This document shows positions 18,112 to 26,909 of a stretch of 64,000 bases of DNA, one piece after another. Below the pieces are notes generated by a model that saw only the letters and a list, made by a program, of their open reading frames with translations, did no database searches and was not told the origin of the DNA. The stretch spans positions 62,001-126,000 of the forward strand of contig NZ_NKYE01000015.1 of the NCBI RefSeq assembly GCF_002262875.1, in the 5' to 3' direction. Both the position numbers and the translations under genes were made by a program. Origin of the DNA: Amycolatopsis antarctica (GTDB taxonomy: Bacteria > Actinomycetota > Actinomycetes > Mycobacteriales > Pseudonocardiaceae). Numbering within the stretch: the first letter of the stretch is position 1; every line of letters starts with the position of its first letter.

Positions 18112-19260
18112 TCAGCGGTTTCCTCCGCCAGCGGGGGCCGGGAACTCCGCCGCGGTGGTGAACCTGCCCTCCCGCTGCTCCACCCTGAGCTCGCCCCCGT
18201 CGTCGGCCACCCGCCGCTTCAGCGTGCGCAGTCCGCTGAGTTCGGGCACCGAGTCCCCGCGGGCACCGTCGTTGGTGATGACGATGCCCGTGTCCGACAG
18301 GGTGATTCGCACCCGGGTCGCCTGAGCGTGGCGCAGAATGTTGGTCGTGGTCTCGCGGAGCACCTGGCCGAGCATCTCGCTCCGGCGTGGGTCGGCGTCC
18401 GCCTCACGGTTCACGCGCACGAGAATGCCCGCTGCCTCGAAGAGGTTCTTCGCGTTCTCCAGCTCGGCGGAGAGATTGAGCCTTCGCTGCGCGTACGCCA
18501 GTTCCTTGGTCTGGCTGATCGTGTCGGCGACCAGGAGATGGATCTCGCCCAGCTCCTCCTCAGCTCGCTCGGCGTCGCGGCGTACCAATTTCCGGGCCAG
18601 CGCAGTCTTCAGCTTCACGACGTGGAGCGTGTGCCCCTGGATGTCGTGCAGATCGCTGGCGAAGCGCACGCGCTCGCGGGTGACGGCCAGCTCCGCTTCC
18701 CGTCCCCGGGCCTGTTCCAGTTCGCCGACGAGGTCGTAGAACAGCTTGCTGACGAAAATGGCGGCGAGGGTCAGAACGGCACTCCCGGTCGGCAGGAGGA
18801 CGTAGTTGACGAGAACGTCGGTGGTACCGCTCGAGGACACCAGCAGTCTCGCCGCACCGACGGCGGCGACGTAGGCGATCAACCCGAAGGCGGCCGCCCC
18901 CCGGTGACGGGGCCGGTGGACCACGACGATGGCACCCACGATCGAGAGGCAGAACGACGCGGTATGACTGCCGGACACCAGGGTGCCGAACGGCCACACG
19001 GCGGCGGTGATGATCATGCCGGGGATCGCCACCCTGGAGATGTCCTCGCCCACCCAGTGCCCGAGGACGGTCAGGGCCACCACCACACCCAGCGCCAGGA
19101 CCGCGGCTTCCCACCAGGTCTCGGAATCGGCGACGAGCAGCAGCGTCCCGACCGTGCCGAGCAGCGGCAGCAGGACGGCGAGATTGAGCCGGTGCAACCG
19201 TCCCCTGATCGTCTTGACCTGCTCGGACGTCGTGTGCGCCTCGTTCCCGGACAGTCTCAC
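18112..19260 (-). CDS. DesK-type sensor histidine kinase, no adjacent response regulator
   Basis: 382 residues. About five to six membrane helices fill the N-terminal half. The HisKA_3 dimerisation helix carries the phospho-accepting His (RFASDLHDIQGHTL), and a HATPase segment has the N-box ETTTNILRHAQA and a shortened G-region. The family phosphorylates NarL/LuxR-type regulators, but none is next to it, so its partner is elsewhere. GTG at 19260 overlaps the previous stop (GTGA), so it is translated together with the 77-residue membrane protein. Confidence 0.88.
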   Translation of the reverse strand: MRLSGNEAHTTSEQVKTIRGRLHRLNLAVLLPLLGTVGTLLLVADSETWWEAAVLALGVVVALTVLGHWVGEDISRVAIPGMIITAAVWPFGTLVSGSHTASFCLSIVGAIVVVHRPRHRGAAAFGLIAYVAAVGAARLLVSSSGTTDVLVNYVLLPTGSAVLTLAAIFVSKLFYDLVGELEQARGREAELAVTRERVRFASDLHDIQGHTLHVVKLKTALARKLVRRDAERAEEELGEIHLLVADTISQTKELAYAQRRLNLSAELENAKNLFEAAGILVRVNREADADPRRSEMLGQVLRETTTNILRHAQATRVRITLSDTGIVITNDGARGDSVPELSGLRTLKRRVADDGGELRVEQREGRFTTAAEFPAPAGGGNR

Positions 19261-19490
19261 CGTTCGTGATCCGGCCGCCGGGAAACCACCAGGGCCGGCA
19301 TGAGCATCAGGGCGCTCATCCCGGCGATGGCCGCGGCCGTCCACGCCAGCCATTGGTTGTCCTCGATCCACGATCCCACCTCGCCGGGAAGGATACCGAG
19401 GTCCAGGAAGTGAACGAGGCACACCACGCAGACCAGGAGGAAGGCAACCATGGTGGCCACCAGCACGATGCGCACGGCTCTGGGATCCAT
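19257..19490 (-). CDS. Small two-helix membrane protein coupled to the histidine kinase
   Basis: 77 residues with two hydrophobic segments (about 6-28 and 47-68) joined by a short acidic loop. Its stop overlaps the start of the kinase gene, so it may be a membrane partner or sensor accessory. No family was recognised. ATG at 19490 was chosen because it starts MDPRAVRIVLVATM and has GGAG upstream. Confidence 0.7.
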   Translation of the reverse strand: MDPRAVRIVLVATMVAFLLVCVVCLVHFLDLGILPGEVGSWIEDNQWLAWTAAAIAGMSALMLMPALVVSRRPDHER

Positions 19491-19604
19491 GGGCGGTCTC
19501 CGTCGTCGGGCAGGCTGACTGGCACCCCGAAGTGTCCGCGCCCGACCGTGGGGCCGGTAGTGACGCTGTGTCATACGTGTCTCGTCGCGTCAGCCGGCGC
19601 CGGT

Positions 19605-19617
19605 GTCCACTGTGGAC
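19605..19617. repeat. GTCCA-CTG-TGGAC palindrome (exact copy)
   Basis: A six-plus-six form, GTCCAC-T-GTGGAC. It lies in the gap between the end of the MerR gene and the small membrane-protein/kinase operon. Confidence 0.6.
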
Positions 19618-19641
19618 CACACGGTGCTCCCGGCCGGGTGG

Positions 19642-20382
19642 CTACCTTCCCGCACGTTCGACTCGTTCCTGGAAGATCCGGCTCGCCCTGCGCTGCTGCT
19701 CGTTGAGGATGTACTCGGTGTGCTCGCCGAGCAGGCAGGGGACCTCGGCACCGATCTCGACGTCCGGAACGTGCTCGAGCATTGGCCGGTAGTGCGCCGC
19801 GAGCTCCTCCGCCAACTGGTCGGTCGCCTCGCCCGGCGTGTCCGGCCCGAGTGCGGCGAAGCGGCGGAGCAGTGCCGTGATCGCCGGGGTGAGCACGGCG
19901 AGTTCGGCCAGGGCGCAGGCCAGGTCCGCGGTCGCGCTCTTTCCGATCAGATGCGCGAGCAGGACGATCTGGTCGCGTTCGAAGCGGGCCAGATCCGGGG
20001 CTATGTCCGCGGCGGCGTTGAGGGTAGGTCCGTAGCTCGCCAGCTCCGGCGGCAGATCGGGCATCCCGCCCTGGCTGCGGAGCCCGGCGATCACCGCTCG
20101 CCGGTCGGTGAGGAGTTCGATCTCGGCGGCGGCCCGCTGGTCCAGTTCGTCGAGCACCGCCTCGGCCGCCCCGGGGTCGTCGAGCACGGCCGGAAGCCCC
20201 GCGAGTGGCACACCGAGTCCCGTCAGGCGGGCGATACGCAGGATCCGGACCAGGTGACGCACGTCGTAGTCCCGGTACCCGTTGACCGAGCGTCCGGGCT
20301 CGTCGAGGAGCCCGATCTGGTGGTAGTGCCGCAGAGCGCGGACGGTGACACCGGCGAGTGCGGCGAGTTCACTGCTGCGCAA
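19642..20382 (-). CDS. MerR-family regulator of the adjacent MFS exporter
   Basis: 246 residues: a MerR winged helix (ELAALAGVTVRALRHYHQIG, then NGYRDYDVRHLVRILRIARL), a coiled coil and a helical C-terminal domain with a TipAS-like pattern. The TTG start at 20382 lies after GGAG and overlaps the end of the MFS gene by 14 nt, so both come from one transcript. A MerR-type promoter precedes the MFS gene. Drug-responsive control of the exporter is inferred. Confidence 0.85.
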   Translation of the reverse strand: MRSSELAALAGVTVRALRHYHQIGLLDEPGRSVNGYRDYDVRHLVRILRIARLTGLGVPLAGLPAVLDDPGAAEAVLDELDQRAAAEIELLTDRRAVIAGLRSQGGMPDLPPELASYGPTLNAAADIAPDLARFERDQIVLLAHLIGKSATADLACALAELAVLTPAITALLRRFAALGPDTPGEATDQLAEELAAHYRPMLEHVPDVEIGAEVPCLLGEHTEYILNEQQRRASRIFQERVERAGR

Positions 20383-21592
20383 GGACTTTCTCCTTCGGTT
20401 CCAGTCCGGTAAGGGCACGGGACATGACGACCACGACGGTGAGGACGGGCCACACGGCGGTGACGGCGAGCCCGGCCGCGAGCGGCGAACCGGCCTCGGC
20501 GACGACCCCGGCGAGGCCGATGCCGATCGGGGCGGCGACCTGCAGGATCGCGTTCTGCAGGCCGAGTACCCGGCCACGGACCGCGTCCGGGATCCGCTCG
20601 GCCTGCAACACCCCCACCACGGCCCCCAGCATGGCGTTGGCCACACCGACCAGAGCCGCGCCGGCGAACACCACCGCCGGTGAACTCAGTGTCGCGATCA
20701 GCACGAATCCGGCCGTCGTTCCGATCAGTGCGGTGCCCATCCAGAACCCGCGCGACATTCTGGCGCCGATGGCGGCGAACACGCCGGCCCCGGCCAGCAT
20801 TCCGGCGGCGAGCGCGGTCAGGACGAAGCCCAGCAGGTCCGGGCGGGAGACGACGCTGAAGTACAGCGGCAGCACCAGGCCCTGCATGCCGCCGAGAACC
20901 ACCGCTCCGCCGACGGTCAAGGTCACCGTGCCTGCCAGCAGCCTGCTGCGGCGCAGCACCGCCACCCCCGCCCCGAGTTGGGCCCACACCGAGGAGCCGC
21001 GGTGGCCGGGGTCGAGGTCGGTGTGGCCGAAGCTGTGCGGAACGGCCAGGGTGAGGACCGCTGCCGCCGCCGAGGTGATGGCGGTGATGAGCAGGACGGT
21101 ACTTCCCTCGAACGCCACCAGCAGGGTGCCCGCGGCCGCGGGTCCGATCACCAGTGCCATCGAGGTCATCGACTGACGGACACCGACCAGCCGTTCCAGC
21201 GGCACACCGGCGTGCCTGGCCACGGCCGGGACCAGCACCTCGCGCGCGGTCATCCCCGGCACATCGCCGAGCGAGCCCACGACCGCGAGCGCGACGAACC
21301 ACCACAGGTTCAGGCCCCACAACAGTTCGGCCGCCGGGATCGCCGCGACCGCCCCGGCCGAGACGATGTCGGCGAGTACCGAGCAGGTACGACGGTTGAC
21401 CCGGTCGAGCACCACGCCCGCGAACAGGCCGGCCAGCAGCGCCGGTACCGCGGTCGCGGCGGACACCGCACTCACGCTGAGCGGACTGCCGGTGGTCTGC
21501 AGGACGATCAGCGGCAACGCCACCGCGACGATCCCGTTGCCGAGCAGGCTCAGGAAATGCGAGCAGAGGTAGGCGATGGCGACCGGTGGCAT
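20369..21592 (-). CDS. MFS transporter (MDR-like exporter)
   Basis: 407 residues with about 12 membrane helices. The loop FAGVVLDRVNRRT after helix 2 matches the MFS-A signature, and GRVLGLQNAILQVAAPIGIGLAG resembles exporters of the macrolide-efflux/MFS_3 group. ATG at 21592 is probably leaderless: it lies 6 nt after the -10-like element of a MerR-type promoter. An in-frame TTG at 21604 falls inside that promoter. It is followed by the overlapping MerR gene. Confidence 0.87.
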   Translation of the reverse strand: MPPVAIAYLCSHFLSLLGNGIVAVALPLIVLQTTGSPLSVSAVSAATAVPALLAGLFAGVVLDRVNRRTCSVLADIVSAGAVAAIPAAELLWGLNLWWFVALAVVGSLGDVPGMTAREVLVPAVARHAGVPLERLVGVRQSMTSMALVIGPAAAGTLLVAFEGSTVLLITAITSAAAAVLTLAVPHSFGHTDLDPGHRGSSVWAQLGAGVAVLRRSRLLAGTVTLTVGGAVVLGGMQGLVLPLYFSVVSRPDLLGFVLTALAAGMLAGAGVFAAIGARMSRGFWMGTALIGTTAGFVLIATLSSPAVVFAGAALVGVANAMLGAVVGVLQAERIPDAVRGRVLGLQNAILQVAAPIGIGLAGVVAEAGSPLAAGLAVTAVWPVLTVVVVMSRALTGLEPKEKVLAQQ

Positions 21593-21598
21593 ATGGAC

Positions 21599-21629
21599 AG
21601 TCAAAGCCCCGACGTCGCGTCGGGGTCAA
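21599..21629 (-). promoter_or_regulatory. MerR-type promoter with perfect dyad before the MFS gene
   Basis: Reading the minus strand: TTGACC (21629-21624), a 19-bp spacer and TTGACT (21604-21599), then the ATG 6 nt on. The spacer holds the perfect dyad CCCCGACG-N3-CGTCGGGG (21607-21625). The -10 is poor, as expected for an activated MerR promoter. The dyad could also serve the divergent methyltransferase gene. Confidence 0.6.
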
Positions 21630-21841
21630 GCCCGCACGGACGGCTCGGCGTGCGGAGTGTGGCGCCGGTGCCACCGCCTCCGGTGCCCGCTCTGCTGCAG
21701 GGCCGGTGCCCAGCGGTGCGCGGAGCCGACGGCACTCCGGCCGGACAGTGTTCTGAATGGACAGTGGGCAGACGGTGCGACCACCGGCCCGCCACTGTCC
21801 ACCGCAGAATCCGGTTGACGAGTGTGCCAGCATTGATCGTC

Positions 21842-22846
21842 GTGAACCATCATGACGACATCGCCGCGATCCGGGACATGGCCGGGCTGGCCACACCGAT
21901 GGCCCTGCGGGTCGCGGTGACTCTGGGCCTGCCGGACCGGCTGCTCGGCGACGGCGCGAGTACCGAGCGGCTCGCGACCGAACTGGAGGTCTCGCCGGTC
22001 GCGCTGGAGCTGTTGCTGGCTCACCTGGCGACGCTCGGGATCGTCGAGCGGACAGCAGGCGGTTACCGGGCCACCGCCTTCGGAGCGACGCTCCGCACCG
22101 GTACCGGCAACGGCCTGACCAACTTCCTGCATCTGGAGATGGCGGGTGGCCGGGCCGAACTGGCCTTCGTCGAACTCCTGCACAGCATCACCACCGGCGA
22201 CGCCGGATACCCGCGCCGCTACGGCCGGGACTTCTGGGCGGATCTCACCGCACAGCCCCATCTTCGTGAATCCTTCGACCAGCAGATGACCGACCGCTTC
22301 CGGGAACAGCTCCCGCGGATCGTCGCCGGTCACGACTGGGCACGTTTCCCCAGCATCGTCGACGTGGGCGGGGGAAACGGCACCGTGCTGGCCGCGATCC
22401 TGGCCGCGTACGGGCAGATCCACGGTCACCTGGTCGACCTTCCACCCACCGCGGCCGCGGCCCGGCGCACCTTCGCCGCGCACCGGCTCGGCGCTCGGAC
22501 CGAGGTCACCGAGGGCAGCTTCTTCGACCCGCTGCCGGCCGGGGCGAGCGCCTACCTGTTGTGCGACATCCTGCACGACTGGGACGACGAGCACGCTCGC
22601 CGCATCCTGGCGCGGTGTGCCGAGGCCGCCCATCCGGCCGGTCGTGTCCTGGTCGTCGAGCCGGTCGGCGATCGCCGGGCCGACACCGGGATGGACCTCG
22701 CGATGCTGGCGATCTTCGGCGGCCGTGAACGCCGCGTCGAGGAGTTCCGTTCCCTCGCCGCGGACCACGGTCTGGTCCTGGACGGCGTGACCGAACTGAC
22801 CGACCAGCGGTGTCTGCTGGACTTCCGCCTCGCCGGCTCCGGCTGA
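21842..22846 (+). CDS. SAM-dependent O-methyltransferase (plant-type/AcnM-like, PF00891)
   Basis: 334 residues. An N-terminal winged-helix dimerisation part (ATPMALRVAVTLGLPDRL, LATELEVSPVALELLLAHLATLGIVE) precedes the catalytic domain with the SAM motif IVDVGGGNGTVLAAIL, then DLPPTAAAA and the typical LLCDILHDWDDEHARRIL. This family methylates hydroxyls of polyketides and aromatics; the substrate is unknown and no biosynthetic cluster adjoins. The GTG at 21842 lacks a clear ribosome site. It is divergent from the MFS gene. Confidence 0.88.
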   Translation: MNHHDDIAAIRDMAGLATPMALRVAVTLGLPDRLLGDGASTERLATELEVSPVALELLLAHLATLGIVERTAGGYRATAFGATLRTGTGNGLTNFLHLEMAGGRAELAFVELLHSITTGDAGYPRRYGRDFWADLTAQPHLRESFDQQMTDRFREQLPRIVAGHDWARFPSIVDVGGGNGTVLAAILAAYGQIHGHLVDLPPTAAAARRTFAAHRLGARTEVTEGSFFDPLPAGASAYLLCDILHDWDDEHARRILARCAEAAHPAGRVLVVEPVGDRRADTGMDLAMLAIFGGRERRVEEFRSLAADHGLVLDGVTELTDQRCLLDFRLAGSG

Positions 22847-22871
22847 CCCGTACCGATTCCGGACGCGGGCG

Positions 22872-23372
22872 TCAGGCCGGTTCGACGCGGGCGAGCCAGG
22901 ATGTCAGCAGGTTTTCGAACAGTTCGGCCTCCTCGGCGCTGAGGGCGTCCAGCAGCCGCCGTTCATTGCGCATGTGCTCGGTGAACGCCCGGTCGATGAG
23001 GGCCCGGCCCGCCGGGGTGAGGGCGATGACGCGGCCCCGTCCGTCGTCCGCGGTGCGGCGACGGGCGACGAGGCCCGCGTTCTCCAGGCGGTCGACGCGT
23101 TTCGTCATGGCGCCGGTGGTGACCATGGTGAACCGGGCGAGTTCTCCGGGCGCGCGCTCGAAGGGCTCGCCCGCGCGGCGCAGCGCGGCGAGGACGTCGA
23201 ACTCGCCCTCGCTCAGTCCGTGTCTGCGGTAGACGACGCACAGTTCCTCGGTCAGATGGGCGGCGAGCCGGTGCAGCCGCCCGAGGACGCCCTGGGGTGA
23301 GACGTCGACATCCGGGCGTTCCCGCGCCCATTCGGCCTGAATCCGGGCCACGTGATCGAGGCGTGCGTCCAT
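22872..23372 (-). CDS. MarR-family regulator
   Basis: 166 residues of the MarR winged helix: FDVLAALRRAGEPFERAPGELARFTMVTTGAMTKRVDRLENAGLV, then the wing DDGRGRVIALTPAGRAL. ATG at 23372 begins MDARLDHVARIQAEW. It is divergent from the EamA transporter with only 39 bp between starts. That gap holds two CTTCC-N2-GGAAG dyads, so it very likely represses both genes. Confidence 0.9.
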   Translation of the reverse strand: MDARLDHVARIQAEWARERPDVDVSPQGVLGRLHRLAAHLTEELCVVYRRHGLSEGEFDVLAALRRAGEPFERAPGELARFTMVTTGAMTKRVDRLENAGLVARRRTADDGRGRVIALTPAGRALIDRAFTEHMRNERRLLDALSAEEAELFENLLTSWLARVEPA

Positions 23373-23378
23373 TCCTTC

Positions 23379-23419
23379 ACTATAGCTTCCAAGGAAGGTA
23401 TAGTTCCTTCCATGGAAGG
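23379..23419. promoter_or_regulatory. Two MarR-type operators, 21 bp apart
   Basis: Site 1 spans 23379-23404: arms ACTATAGCTTCC and GGAAGGTATAGT around AA, with one mismatched pair. Site 2 spans 23406-23419: CCTTCC-AT-GGAAGG, perfect, overlapping the start codon of the EamA gene. The centres are exactly 21 bp (two helical turns) apart and both share the core CTTCC-N2-GGAAG. Confidence 0.7.
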
Positions 23420-24359
23420 TACCTGGCGTTGGGTGCTGGTGACGGCGATCGCTCCGGTGGCATGGGGCAGCACCTACTACGTGACACGTGAGTTCCTGCC
23501 CGCCGGCAGTCCGCTGTACGGGGCAGCGATCCGCGCGCTGCCCGCCGGCCTGCTGCTCCTGCTGGTGTGCCGGACGCGGCCGCGGGGTTCGTGGTGGTGG
23601 CGGTCGATCGTGCTGGGCGTGCTGAACATGAGCGCGTTCTTCGCGCTGGTCTATCTGGCCGCTCAGTTGCTGCCCACGAGCACCGCGACCGTGATCATGG
23701 CGACCTCCCCGGCGGCGATGGTGCTGATCGCCTGGGCGCTGCTGTCCGAGCGCCCGGGTGTCCTGCCCGTGCTCGGGGTCGGGCTCGGCATCGCCGGAGT
23801 GGGCACGATGTTTCTCGGCGGGGCCGGGCCCGCCGACCTCCGGGGCGTGCTCGCCTCCGTCGCCGCGATGGTGATGTCGTCCTTCGGTTACGTCCTGGCC
23901 AAGAAGTGGGGTGGCCAGGTGCCGGTGCTGGCCTCGACCTCCTGGCAGCTCGTCGCCGGGGGGCTGGTCCTGGTGCCGGTCGCCGTCGTGGTCGAAGGCG
24001 CGCCGCCTGCTCTGGACGGGGCGGCGGTCGCCGGGTTCGCCTACGTGAGCGTGGTCGCGACCGCGATCGCCTTCGCCGCCTGGTTCTCCGGCCTGCGGAA
24101 TCTCACGGCCGGCACCGTGGGTCTCGTCGGCTTGCTCAACCCGGTCGCCGGCGTGCTGCTGGGCACCGCGCTGGCCGGGGAGAGCCTCGGCGGCAGGCAG
24201 ATAGTGGGAATCCTCCTCGTGCTGGCGGGAATCCTTCTCGGCCGCTCGTCCGCGGGCCGGTGGACGCGACGCCCTCGAGCCTCGCGGGAGCCGGCCGGGG
24301 ACAGTGCGTCCTGTCCGGTGTCGCGTCCATCCGTGCGGTCGGCGGAGCCGGGTTCCTAG
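23412..24359 (+). CDS. EamA/DMT-family transporter
   Basis: 315 residues with ten membrane helices in two EamA repeats (APVAWGSTYYVTREFLPAGSPLY in the first; ATAIAFAAWFSGLRNLTAGTVGLVGLLNPVAGVLLG in the second). It probably exports a small metabolite. ATG at 23412 lies inside an operator dyad. It is divergent from its likely regulator, MarR at 22872. Confidence 0.9.
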   Translation: MEGTWRWVLVTAIAPVAWGSTYYVTREFLPAGSPLYGAAIRALPAGLLLLLVCRTRPRGSWWWRSIVLGVLNMSAFFALVYLAAQLLPTSTATVIMATSPAAMVLIAWALLSERPGVLPVLGVGLGIAGVGTMFLGGAGPADLRGVLASVAAMVMSSFGYVLAKKWGGQVPVLASTSWQLVAGGLVLVPVAVVVEGAPPALDGAAVAGFAYVSVVATAIAFAAWFSGLRNLTAGTVGLVGLLNPVAGVLLGTALAGESLGGRQIVGILLVLAGILLGRSSAGRWTRRPRASREPAGDSASCPVSRPSVRSAEPGS

Positions 24360-24844
24360 CGCCGTGGCCGATGTGCGATGTCCGGTCAGGCTCGGCGCGA
24401 GTGTCCGGACGCCGGTCGGCAGTGCTGCCGGAACATCGTGCACGGCAAGGGATCCGGAATCCTCGTGTGCCGGGTGCGCACGTCCGATGCGTTCCATAAC
24501 CGCCACCGGCTGGGTGCCAGGCGAACGCTCCGCGGACGCTGCCGAGTGTGGGTCATTTCGTCATGACCGGACCGCATCTCGATCTGACCGAGGTGAACCG
24601 GGTGTATCAGCACCTGGAGTACAGCTGTTCGGGGACCTCGCACGGCGCGGGTCAGGTGTGTGTGGAATTTCTCACTCGAAACCGGTGTGCCCCAAGGGAA
24701 ACCGTGCGTCGAGATCGAGTGGTCGACGACCGGTGGGCAGCGGTGGTCCATGTTGTCCCATGGGTGGCAGGTGGCCGGCGGAGTTCCCGGTCCGACCGTC
24801 GCCGGGCGCTGCCGATTCGCCGCTGCGGTCTTCGGCGGCAGCGA
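24360..24844. other. Intergenic region without a supported gene
   Basis: 485 bp between EamA and the convergent hydrolase. An ATG at 24563 opens a short frame (MTGPHLDLTEVNRVYQ...) but no family features follow and it runs into antisense of the hydrolase. No RNA gene or mobile element was seen. Confidence 0.4.
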
Positions 24845-25669
24845 TCAACCCGTGAACCGCCGGCGGAACCAGCGCGTGAGGATCTCGTCCACCGCCCTGG
24901 CAGCGGGCGATTGCGGGGCTGGTTCCAGGCCGGGTTCATCGGCCAGTGCGTGCGCCAGGCCCGGCACGGTGCTCAGTTCGATCAGGTTCGGGTGCGCATG
25001 CCGCTCGCGCAGCACATCGACCATCGCGGCGGCGTCCGCGCGCAGGTCCGGATGATCCTGTTCCCCGCTGACGAGCAGCAGTGGGGGCTGCGCGGGGAAA
25101 TTCGCCGCCCTGGCGACGAAGTCCAGTTCATCGGCCAGCCTGCGGGACTCCGCGGTCCACCGGTAGGCGTGTCCGGCGAGGGATTCGGCGAGCCCGACCG
25201 CGGACCGTATCCGCACGGCCGGGTTGACCAGGGCGACCGCGCTGATCGGGATGTCCGAGGTCGCCAGTACCTGCAGCGCCACGGCTCCGCCGAGCGAGGC
25301 GCCGAGAACACCGATCGGCTCCTCGTCGACCGGAAGCCGGTCGCGCAGCGCGGCGAGCGCGGCCGGGAACTCCTCGGCGGCCTGCCGGGTGAACGGGACC
25401 AGAAATGCCGCCAGCGCGTCCTCTCGGACGAGGTCGACGACGGCGTCGACCCTGCCGTCGACCATCCGGTCGCCGCACATGGGCATACCGAGGTGGACCC
25501 GCCAGGCGGGCACGCCGGTCAGCGGCAGCGCGGCCGCGAACGCCGCGTCCGTACGGGGCGCGTCCAGCATGTGCCAGGTCACGATCAACGGCGCGGAGCC
25601 GTCGGCGCTTCCTTCGGGTGGGAGCGCGGTGAACGGCACTCCCGCCGCGGTACCGGTGATCGTCTGCAC
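24845..25669 (-). CDS. Alpha/beta hydrolase
   Basis: 274 residues. The nucleophile elbow GASLGG, the acid region SGEQDHPD and a late His (GLAHALADEPG) place it among esterase/dipeptidyl-type alpha/beta hydrolases; the substrate is unknown. The GTG at 25669 follows GGGAGA and begins VQTITGTAAG. The longer open frame upstream has a poor, Arg-rich composition and is not used. Confidence 0.82.
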   Translation of the reverse strand: MQTITGTAAGVPFTALPPEGSADGSAPLIVTWHMLDAPRTDAAFAAALPLTGVPAWRVHLGMPMCGDRMVDGRVDAVVDLVREDALAAFLVPFTRQAAEEFPAALAALRDRLPVDEEPIGVLGASLGGAVALQVLATSDIPISAVALVNPAVRIRSAVGLAESLAGHAYRWTAESRRLADELDFVARAANFPAQPPLLLVSGEQDHPDLRADAAAMVDVLRERHAHPNLIELSTVPGLAHALADEPGLEPAPQSPAARAVDEILTRWFRRRFTG

Positions 25670-25911
25670 GGCTGTCTCCCTCGATGCGCGTCTCGACACC
25701 GTAGGCGGCGAGACGGGGGACGAGGTTCCCTTTCGCGGACGGCGGAAACGCGGCCGGGGAAGGACGTTGTGCCCTACCGGCAGGCGCAACTCCCTGCGTG
25801 CCCGGCAAGCACCTCGTGCCGGACTCCGATGACGCGCACCACACCGGTCGCGCCGGGATGAGTCCCACCGTCGGGTTCGCTGCCTGCTGTGTGGCGGCCT
25901 ACCATCGCGCG

Positions 25912-26763
25912 ATGGGGCCGGGACATACGCTCAGCACGCGGCAACGGGACCTGCTGGATGGATGGCTGCCCGGTGCGAAGATCGTCCGGGACCACAGCTG
26001 GGGGCTGGTCGGGACCACGGTGCTGGAACTGGTCCACCATGGGCGCCGGTACATCGTCAAGGCCGGGGACGAGCAGGACCACCACCTGGCCCGGGAGTCG
26101 CGGGCGCACCGCGACTGGCTCGCCCCGTGGACCTCGCGCGGACGCGCACCCGTTCTCGAGTACGCCGACGAGGAGGCCAAGCTGCTGGTCACTCGTCACC
26201 TGCCGGGCGAGCTGGTGCAGGGCCGTGACGAGGAGCGTGATCCCGAGATCTACCGGCAGGCCGGTGAACTCCTCGCGGTTCTGCACGGTCAGTCGTCGGT
26301 CGAGGACGAGCGGTTCGAAGCCGAGGCGAGGGACAAGGCGCTGAGCTGGCTGGCGCGGCCGCACCGCATCACGCCCGAGGTCGTGCGGCGGCTGCGCGCG
26401 GAGATGGAGTCCTGGCCTGCCCCGGTGGTGACGCTGGTGCCGACGCACGGGGACTGGCAGCCGCGGAACTGGCTCGTGCATGAGGGCGTCGTGGCCGTCA
26501 TCGACTTCGGCCGCGCCGCCCCGCGCCCGGCGCTGACCGATCTCGCACGGCTCGCCGCTCAGCAGTTCCGGAACGGGCCTGCGCTCGAAGCCGCGTTCCT
26601 GGACGGCTACGGGCACGATCCCCGGGAGTCCGCGGCCTGGCGGCGCAACCGGTTCCGGGAAGCGGTCGCCACCGCGGTGTGGGCCCACCAGGTGGGCGAT
26701 GAGCGGTTCGAACGACAGGGGCACCGGATGATCGCCGACGCGGTGACCGACTACTGGAACTGA
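25912..26763 (+). CDS. Aminoglycoside phosphotransferase-family kinase
   Basis: 283 residues of the APH/choline-kinase fold. Motifs present: the nucleotide-loop Lys in RYIVKAG, the Brenner motif THGDWQPRNWLV and the metal-binding IDFGRA. It may phosphorylate an antibiotic or a small metabolite. ATG at 25912 seems leaderless: TACCAT (25900-25905) lies 6 nt before it. It stands alone. Confidence 0.85.
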   Translation: MGPGHTLSTRQRDLLDGWLPGAKIVRDHSWGLVGTTVLELVHHGRRYIVKAGDEQDHHLARESRAHRDWLAPWTSRGRAPVLEYADEEAKLLVTRHLPGELVQGRDEERDPEIYRQAGELLAVLHGQSSVEDERFEAEARDKALSWLARPHRITPEVVRRLRAEMESWPAPVVTLVPTHGDWQPRNWLVHEGVVAVIDFGRAAPRPALTDLARLAAQQFRNGPALEAAFLDGYGHDPRESAAWRRNRFREAVATAVWAHQVGDERFERQGHRMIADAVTDYWN

Positions 26764-26837
26764 CCATCGGGATCGGGGCCGAGGCGCAGACGGCCATGCC
26801 CGGACGGGATGGCACGTCCGGAGTCTCGATCGTCCCT

Positions 26838-26870
26838 TGTGGACGTCCTTTATGGACGTTGATAGTGGAC
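26838..26870 (+). repeat. Triple TGGAC(GT) repeat
   Basis: Three copies of TGGACGT (26840-26846, 26853-26859, 26866-26872) about 13 bp apart, the middle one preceded by an inverted GTCC (26845-26848). They lie in the short gap between the phosphotransferase and GPP34 genes and are related to the 13-bp palindrome family. Confidence 0.45.
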
Positions 26871-26909
26871 GTGTAAGCGTGTTGCCCGATGCCGCTCCGG
26901 GTGACCGGT

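Noticed and set aside
24563..24844. Short frame MTGPHLDLTEVNRVYQ... with a Cys-containing centre that recalls DUF397
   Set aside because: The second half lacks the conserved DUF397 end, the frame merges into antisense of a real gene, and there is no ribosome site.
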